Below, piece after piece: positions 57,892 through 64,000 of a DNA stretch of 64,000 nt. How positions within the stretch are numbered: position 1 is the first letter of the stretch; each line of letters starts with the position of its first letter. The notes beneath the pieces are model-generated. The model had not been told where the DNA came from and ran no database searches. It worked only from the letters and a program-made list of their open reading frames with translations. The DNA comes from Rhexocercosporidium sp. MPI-PUGE-AT-0058. Its lineage: Eukaryota > Ascomycota > Leotiomycetes > Helotiales. The position numbers and the translations under genes were made by a program. The stretch covers positions 868,001 through 932,000 of the forward strand of contig JAGTJL010000009.1 of the NCBI GenBank assembly GCA_020746875.1, given 5' to 3'.

Positions 57892-58598
57892 TATGATGAC
57901 TTTTCTAGCCTTAGTTTGAGGTGGCCGTTTATCCTTTCTACGAGTTTCCAAGAGGGGATGTTCTTTTCATGGTGATGAAGTTTATCGATTCTACGATTTA
58001 TGATTTATGTTTGTGTCAGGGCGGGATATTCATAGCGAGCTCGTCCTTTGTTGTTTCGATATCGTGTATAGGACAGGAAAAGACAGGAAGCTCAAACAGC
58101 GAGCGTTTGTGTAGGATACGATATGTAGTGGTTGTAACGAGGGACAATAGAACAAATACAACGTTGGAAAAATTTCAGGGATCAATTACTGCTAGCTCTA
58201 ATTATCAATTCCACTTCTCTTTAGAAGTGTTCTTCTTTCTCGACTTGTTCTGGCATAAGATGAGAAAGATGATGATGTGAACAGCAAACGCTACAAACGT
58301 TTCTAGGGGAATCTGTTTTGTTACTTCATGTACATGCTGTAAGGTACCAATCCTAGAGCCTTAAATTATATTATTTGTATCAGCTGTTATACTAAGTCTC
58401 TATTCCATCATTCCATGCCAACGCCGTGATCGCAAAAGGCCCACAATTCCTTGCAAGCCCATTGCTAACTGTATCTCCAAAATATCCATTATCTACAAAA
58501 TCCGAAACTTCCTTAAACTGTCAAACAAGTAGACAAAGACACCCCGATCCAGTATGCAAAACTCCTTCGTTCCCCACCCCGTACCCACCACTCAAAAT
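57892..58598. other. Intergenic between convergent genes
   Basis: 3' flanks of the STAND-N-like gene and of the MFS gene. AT-rich, with nothing further seen. Confidence 0.5.
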
Positions 58599-60394
58599 CT
58601 ACTTCTTGCCCAACCTTGCTCTCAGCTTCGCACCAAAATAATAGAACGAATAAGGAATCAACACCATCGCCAACCCGATAAACGCCAATAACCACGACGC
58701 CCACTGCAACCCCAGCCTATCATACATCTGTGTCGTAAACAACGGGAACGCCGCGCCACCACCCGATCTCAAGAACACCTTCGCCGCCAACGCCGACGCA
58801 GCAAACTTCTGATACGAATCAATGATATAATTGTTAACCGAGTAATAACACAGCACCATACCGAACCCAAACGCTATCCCGGATGAAGCGGGTCCAACCC
58901 AGATAATGTCTTTGTATGAAGTGGCGCCGAGGATGAAGAGCGAGATGGGGATGAATGGCGAGCCGATTAATGCGCCGATGAGGCGATCTTCGGGCGTTGG
59001 AGCGCGGGTGTGGCAGATGAGACGGAAGTGCTTCTCGATGAAGGGGGTAAGGATGAGGGCGAATCCTGCTCCGATTAGGATGGGGATGAACATCAACCCG
59101 ACTTGTCCATCGTTGTAATGATATAGTTTGGTGAAGATGACTGGGTACGCGAAGAAGAAGGCGTACAGCATGGCGTAGATGAGGACGATATACATGCACA
59201 TGAGATCGAGTACGGGCTCAGTGAGAATCATGGTAATGGGTCGGATGAGACTCGTGCTGATGATGTCGTGGAGTGTGAGCTTGACTTTCTCTTGCTCGGT
59301 TATGATGTTAGGGTTGTTCATCTGGATTCGGAGTTTTGCTGCGCGCCTCTTGAGAATGACGGGTGCATAGGTCTCAGGGATCATGCCGACGAGTATCAGA
59401 GTGATGCCTGCGAAGCCCATGTTGACCCAGAAGAAGAGGTCGAGACGCCCGGTCCCGACGTTGATCCAGCCGCAGACGATGGGTCCTAGGACTGGGCCAC
59501 AGTAGGGTGCTGCTGCGAAGTATGCGATAGCTGTTCCTCGTTCCTCGATGTTCCTAAGCAAGAATTAGTATACACTTGTCAAAAGCCTTGGTATGTGGAG
59601 TGGAATCCCAGGACCCCGGGGCAGGAAGTGACATACCAGATATCTGCAATCGTACCACCAGCCAACGAGAGACCCGAACTGGAGAAGACACCGCAAAGGA
59701 ACCTGCAGACGAGCAATCCACCAATATTGGGAGCCAGCGCACATGGGATATTAAAGATGACATAAAGCGACAGCGAAATGATATATACCGGCCTCCGACC
59801 AATGATTTCCGACAGAGGAGACCAGATGAGCGGTCCAACAGCAAAACCACAAACCATGATCGAACAAGTAAGAATAGCGACTTCGAGGGAAACGTCGTAT
59901 TTCTCCTCAATCAACCCGAGACCACCAGTCACAATCGCAGATCCATAAGCGACGCACACCACGAGCATGGAGACGACCATCGTGACATACCAACGATACA
60001 GATTCGACCAATTCTGTGGGTTCTCGGAGTCTGCGAATGTGAAAGTGACGAATTCATGTTGCTCGGATCCCTTTTCTAAATCCCCGCTCTCAGGAGTGGG
60101 GATTTTATGTCGTTGGCCTCCATTTGTTCTCGACCGGATGGTGGATCTCGTTCGTATCTGCTCGAGGGCTTCTTCAGGTACGAACCCAGTGGCTGTCTCG
60201 AGGGTGTATTCTTCTGGGAAGACGGGGTCGTCGTTGCGTCCTATATCTGGGTAGTTGAAATCGAGGGGTGGGATAGTTTCTGTTACGCCGAGCGAGGTGA
60301 GCGTTTGCCGTGTTTCGGACCGGGTGAGGTTGTTTGTTTGTTGGTGGGCGAGGGGAGCCTCAGGGGCTGATGATTGTGTATTTGAGGACATCAT
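58599..60394 (-). CDS. DHA1-type MFS drug/polyamine transporter, 570 aa
   Basis: Two exons, 60394-59637 and 59553-58599, joined by an 83-nt intron within the codon for Trp in GTIADIWNIEERGTA. An N-terminal cytosolic tail of about 125 aa ends in the family phrase ENPQNWSNLYRWYVT. Twelve helices follow. Motif A is WSPLSEIIGRRPVYI, and the motif-C-like Gly/Pro-rich helix 5 is YFAAAPYCGPVLGPIVCGWI. The loop between the halves carries VILKRRAAKLR. Close fungal relatives are the Tpo1/Flr1-like multidrug and polyamine proton antiporters of the plasma membrane. Substrate is unknown. No biosynthetic gene lies adjacent, so it is more likely a general exporter than a cluster transporter. Confidence 0.93.
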
Positions 60395-61386
60395 TGTTGG
60401 TGCACGAATTTGAAAGTTAATTACTTGGAAAGAGGAGAACAATTAGATAGACTTAATTTGAAGGCGCACAATGATAGCTGTCCAAAAATCTATTTTCATC
60501 CGGTCATCGCCTCTTTATATACAAACTACCTAATGATCCATTCCACAGATAATTCCAACATCCTGCCCCCATGAAAGATTAATCCACCATGCCGAGATGC
60601 AAGAGGCTGAGAAGACATCGTCGAGGTACCTCCGTATGCGTATTCGAGACAAAATGATGTCAACCGCTGCACCGTCAGCAACTTGGCCTAGTTACCCTTT
60701 CCGCATAAGTACCTTGCAGGGCTGCAGGGGAGGGTGAAGCGAGCCAGTCCGGCGATGAATCGGGAAATCTCCCCTGGGTGAGGCTTTTAATCCTTTTCTC
60801 TTCTTTTTTTTTATCTTTGGCTGGGGTGGTTGCCGTGTCGTGGGCCAAAAACGCTGACTCCGAATTTGTTGATGCCGAGTCTGCCCGAAGCTCGGGAAGA
60901 AAGCAAAACCGAGGGCAGGGAAGAAACCTAGCTGTTTAGCTGGGATTCTTTGGGACACTATTCATAAAATGGTCGACTTGAATTGCGGCCCAAATTATCA
61001 TGCCAAGTGCAGATGTTTAGTTTCTTACAATCTAGAGTTTTTGAAGTTCTCGTAAGGATGTGCAGCTGCTCTCGATGTTTCAGCATCTTGGACCCTGAAG
61101 CGAGAGCCTGCTGATCTCATGGGAGCCGAGTGCTAAGCGAAAAGTCAACAGAGCCAAAAAATTATTGGAAGCAAGGCAAAAGTGTCTTTAAACATGAATG
61201 GCAGCGACAGAGTAGACCTTAATGAAATTGACGAGAGATCCTCCAGTCATTGAAAACTCGTAGGCAGGGGATCTACTCAAAAATGACCACACAGGTGAGT
61301 TTTCCCCACTTTAACTTTTCTATTGTGAGCCTACTGCAGAATAATATCTCGGTCCACTTATTAAATTGGACTTGCAGCGCAGTGAT
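60395..61386. other. Intergenic, promoter of the MFS gene
   Basis: Upstream region of the MFS gene, then DNA without gene-like frames. Confidence 0.5.
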
Positions 61387-61633
61387 CACTATCCCATGGA
61401 CTGGCAACTCGCTTGCACATTTTAGCGCCATAATTTGAGGTGGCCGCATCGAGTGCAGTTCGACTATTAAAAGAATTCTAAGAAGATCAAAAGAAATTGA
61501 GAGTTTGAAATAATACTTGTAGCTTCTAGAACACTTTTTTAGAAGTCGTGGTGGCTGAGTTGTGTTATTGCGAAAAAAGAGGTCTCTTTTCAAATGGCGC
61601 TAAAATGTGTTAATGCCAGTCCATGGGATAGTG
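61387..61633. repeat. Long inverted repeat with 162-bp spacer
   Basis: The left arm 61387-61431 and right arm 61594-61633 are reverse complements. A 20-bp perfect block starts CACTATCCCATGGACTGGCA and a 16-bp perfect block reads CACATTTTAGCGCCAT. The two blocks are separated by 9 bases in one arm and 4 in the other. The spacer contains a smaller hairpin, CTTCTA...TAGAAG. It encodes no protein. It could be a miniature transposon remnant or a source of hairpin RNA. Confidence 0.85.
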
Positions 61634-62189
61634 CTATGCCCTTATAAGATCTATTTAGATGTGTTTGTCGAGCTACACGACAAAAGCTGTTCTAACCTGT
61701 GTTTCTATGCAGTGCTAGTTGCGATGGTACACCTGTCTTTGCTGATAATGACATCGCAGGCCTATCACCATCCCGAGAAATGTTGGTAGGAGCACTAGCC
61801 CCGTTGGCGGCGAAAGTGTAAAGGGTCAACTACACTTGCACGAGTCTGTCCCCGAAGAAGAATAAATTCTCCTTCATTGGAGATCCTAGATTTGGACTGC
61901 TGTCAAGGTTTTCGTGCCCTATGGACAGGCTTGTTTCACACTTGGACTTGTTATAGAGAGAGAACGAGGAAGATTAGACAATTCGCAACAGAGGATGCGG
62001 CGGGAGGGAGGCTGGAAGACTGTACATTGTGCAGTTTCTTTTGTGGGAAAAAATTCTGCCTCTAGCTAGGTGTGTACATACGGCTTATAGGCAAATCTCA
62101 TTGTATCTATACTACCAACTGAACTCTTTTTGTGCTAAAAAGAGCTCATAGCAATTTTCTGGGGTTCAAGCCTGGTCAAATGGTTCTTT
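61634..62189. other. Intergenic, no supported gene
   Basis: AT-rich DNA between two repeat structures. No protein-like frame and no tRNA-like fold that I could recognise. Confidence 0.45.
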
Positions 62190-62391
62190 AGCGATTCCAC
62201 TACCCTAAAAGCCCTATAAGATAAGCGAGACTACCCTAAATTTTGAATTTCAGTGTTGCTAGCCACTAAATAAGCGACTCAGCCCCTAGGACTCCTATCC
62301 CTTTAAAACCGATTCGCCGCGCCAGCCTGCAGAGCCTGTAAGGCCCCTGTAAAGCGCCCCCTAGATTAAGCGAGGCCTCCCTAAATTTCAG
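62190..62391. repeat. Degenerate direct repeats around AAGCGA...CCCTAAA
   Basis: Related words recur: TTAGCGATTCCACTACCCTA (about 62190), ATAAGCGAGACTACCCTAAA (62221), ATAAGCGACTCAGCCCCTAG (about 62270) and TTAAGCGAGGCCTCCCTAAA (62365). The spacing is irregular and the last copy lies inside the element at 62290-62678. They look like decayed ends of nested short transposons. Confidence 0.5.
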
Positions 62392-62678
62392 GCGCATTAC
62401 CACCAAATTCTTAATTTTAAGGTAAATTACTATAGTATTTGAGAAAACAATTATGATTATTACAAAAGTGACGATTGCACTAGACACGCCCCTATCGAGA
62501 GCACCTTCGCACAGTAGAGCGACCCTTATTAACTGCAATAACCTATAAAGCAACACGTTTAGTTTTGTTTATCCTGGTCCGAGCGCCTAGAGCCCCACGA
62601 TGATAGGGCACTTAGCGCCTCGCCTTCAGCGGGTGGTCCCTGGAGCCTGGCGCGATTCGGTTTTAAGGGGATAGACTC
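62290..62678. mobile_element. MITE-like element with about 40-bp imperfect terminal inverted repeats
   Basis: The left end 62290-62332 and right end 62640-62678 are imperfect inverted repeats. They share the core TTAAAACCGA and the flanking TATCCC and CGCCAG words in the same order. The 389-bp span has no transposase-like frame, so it would be non-autonomous. I could not find a convincing target-site duplication, so the exact ends are uncertain. Confidence 0.5.
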
Positions 62679-62982
62679 TCGCCGAATCCATTCACCAACA
62701 TGAGAACCTCAGTACATACATTGATTCCTAAGCCTGTTTTAGCTAGTATTCAATATGGTAGGCTCCAATCACTTGAATTGATTCATTCTTACCTCCGGAT
62801 TCCTTTCACCACAACTCGACAGTGCAAGGTCATGTGTCTCCCACTACCTTCACCCCGACGCACGACAAAATATCACGTCAAATATTCTCCACGATCCGCG
62901 ATAATGCGCTTATTCAAATCTGTATAATGTTTCGTATCTCAGGAATACAACAACAAGTCTTGCTTATATCTCTAGGTTGAAG

Positions 62983-63559
62983 ATGTTCATCCGCGAACTC
63001 TCCACAATCTCCATTTCACCAGATCCGGGGAGCATCCCTTTGTTAGCATATATCAAACAAAGAATTGTGGAATGTAAGCTTATCATAGTCGCCTGGATGG
63101 GAATACAAAGAATCTATCTAACTCGGCCGGTGGAATGCGAGGTCGAATGAATATTTCGTGATCTTTCGTGGCTATATTCCATAACTCAAAAATTTGAAGT
63201 TCTGTCTTTCTCTGGGTCCGGAATCAAAGGAGGATCCTGCTCCATTACTGCATGCGACTACGAGATTTCTTGATCCGATCGAAGGGCTGGAGATGTTGGT
63301 CATTTCGGACTGGGCGAGGAGGTTGTTTTCAGGGCTTTGCATGAGCATTGCGAGGCGTGGACATAGCTTGTCTTCCCTTGACATAAACCCAACACAGCGT
63401 TTGAACAAACATTTTCCTGGCTGGGCTGCGGAACTATTGAACGCCCTTGTGGAGTCGCTTCCTAGACTGGCCAAACTTTCTATTGCAATAGGACATCATA
63501 AGTCTCCGGGCTATTGGTGCAGTGGGATGCTTGCTTGGGTGTGTACTATCCTCCCCTAA
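62983..63559 (+). pseudogene. Broken coding relic, LRR/F-box-like in character
   Basis: Two adjacent + frames read like pieces of one protein but are interrupted. The first is 62983-63150 (MFIRELSTISISPDPGSIPL...). The second is open from 63194 to 63559 without an ATG at its start and contains HATTRFLDPIEGLEMLVISD and LVESLPRLAKLSIAIGH. The Leu spacing in the second part recalls leucine-rich stretches of fungal F-box-like proteins. No intron cleanly joins the two pieces, so I call it a decayed fragment. A spliced gene running past the window edge cannot be excluded. Confidence 0.35.
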
Positions 63560-64000
63560 ATCATCATGCAGCTGGTTTATAACTCCCCGCAGTATAATAA
63601 GCCCTCTCTCCCCTCTGTGGCTTCTCGAATATAGATGGTTGGCAGATTCGCATTTGGTTGGCGCTAAATTATAACGGTGGCGACGGACACTTACGAAGCC
63701 TTTTACAATGAAAATGTGGAAAGTCGACTGCAACTTATCGATGTACAGGTACAGACGTCATCATATCATTCTTTGAACCTTGCAACAGTGGAGTTACTGC
63801 AAGGGGGAAGAGACTGTGGAAAGAAGATGCAATAAGTCCACTGCAAACTGGATTTGAGGTCGAGTCTAAAGCTAGTGCACTGAGAGACCACACTTATAAC
63901 ACTGAAGATTTCACTTGATGAAATCCTACGAAGAAAGACAATAGTCAGTGGTTGGGCTTCTGAATTCAAAAGATGTATCAGGTGATTGGACACGATCTAA
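63560..64000. other. Window end, no supported gene
   Basis: Short frames on both strands only. The region may hold further remains of the relic to its left. Confidence 0.35.

Noticed and set aside
62150..62200. tRNA-like GGTTCAAGCC word
   Set aside because: No matching acceptor, D or anticodon arms around it.

Overview
The window is nuclear DNA of a filamentous ascomycete. Most genes carry several short introns (about 45-135 nt) with GTAAGT/GTATGT-type donors. The gene set is fungal: Zn2Cys6 regulators, an RTA1 protein, a DUF3433 protein, small secreted Cys-rich proteins and a STAND-type N-terminal domain. The overall flavour suggests a leotiomycete, but that is an inference from the style of the proteins. 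I reassembled 22 complete or near-complete protein genes by hand, plus one gene cut by the left edge and one relic. For the complete models the summed exon length is a multiple of three. I saw no tRNA, rRNA or CRISPR, and no autonomous transposon.

Layout, left to right. 1-386 (-) is the start of a gene leaving the window, divergent from an Hsp70-like ATPase (686-3059). 3280-4200 (-) is a membrane-anchored chitin-binding protein. 5656-8980 (-) is a 1017-aa Zn2Cys6 regulator. 10323-12024 (-) is a cytosolic-type GH13 alpha-amylase. 13418-16225 (+) is a large coiled-coil protein with one membrane segment. 16800-17119 (-) is a 59-aa protein in three exons. 18160-19162 (+) is an F-box-like or unknown protein. 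19660-20198 (+) is a small secreted protein with eight cysteines. 22596-24270 (-) is an MFS transporter, 25189-25588 (+) a ZNF706-like zinc-finger protein and 26625-27731 (+) an RTA1-type seven-helix protein.

28304-34133 looks like a small metabolic neighbourhood. It holds a Zn2Cys6 regulator, an NmrA/isoflavone-reductase-like enzyme, a D-2-hydroxyacid dehydrogenase and an amidohydrolase resembling 2-pyrone-4,6-dicarboxylate lactonases. The last two diverge from a 419-bp promoter that contains an inverted CGG-N9-CCG site inside longer palindromic arms, the kind of site a Zn2Cys6 dimer reads. Co-regulation is an inference.

34459-60394 is mostly housekeeping: a DUF3433 membrane protein, glutamate decarboxylase (with a tandem-repeat leader), the mitochondrial phosphate carrier, a secreted Gln/Pro-rich protein, Elg1 (alternative RFC large subunit) divergent from Utp8, a STAND-N-like protein with an Arg/Glu/Asp-rich tail, and a DHA1-type MFS transporter. 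The last 3.6 kb has no intact gene. It contains a strong inverted repeat, a roughly 390-bp element with terminal inverted repeats, degenerate direct repeats and a broken coding relic. It looks like decayed, repeat-rich DNA.
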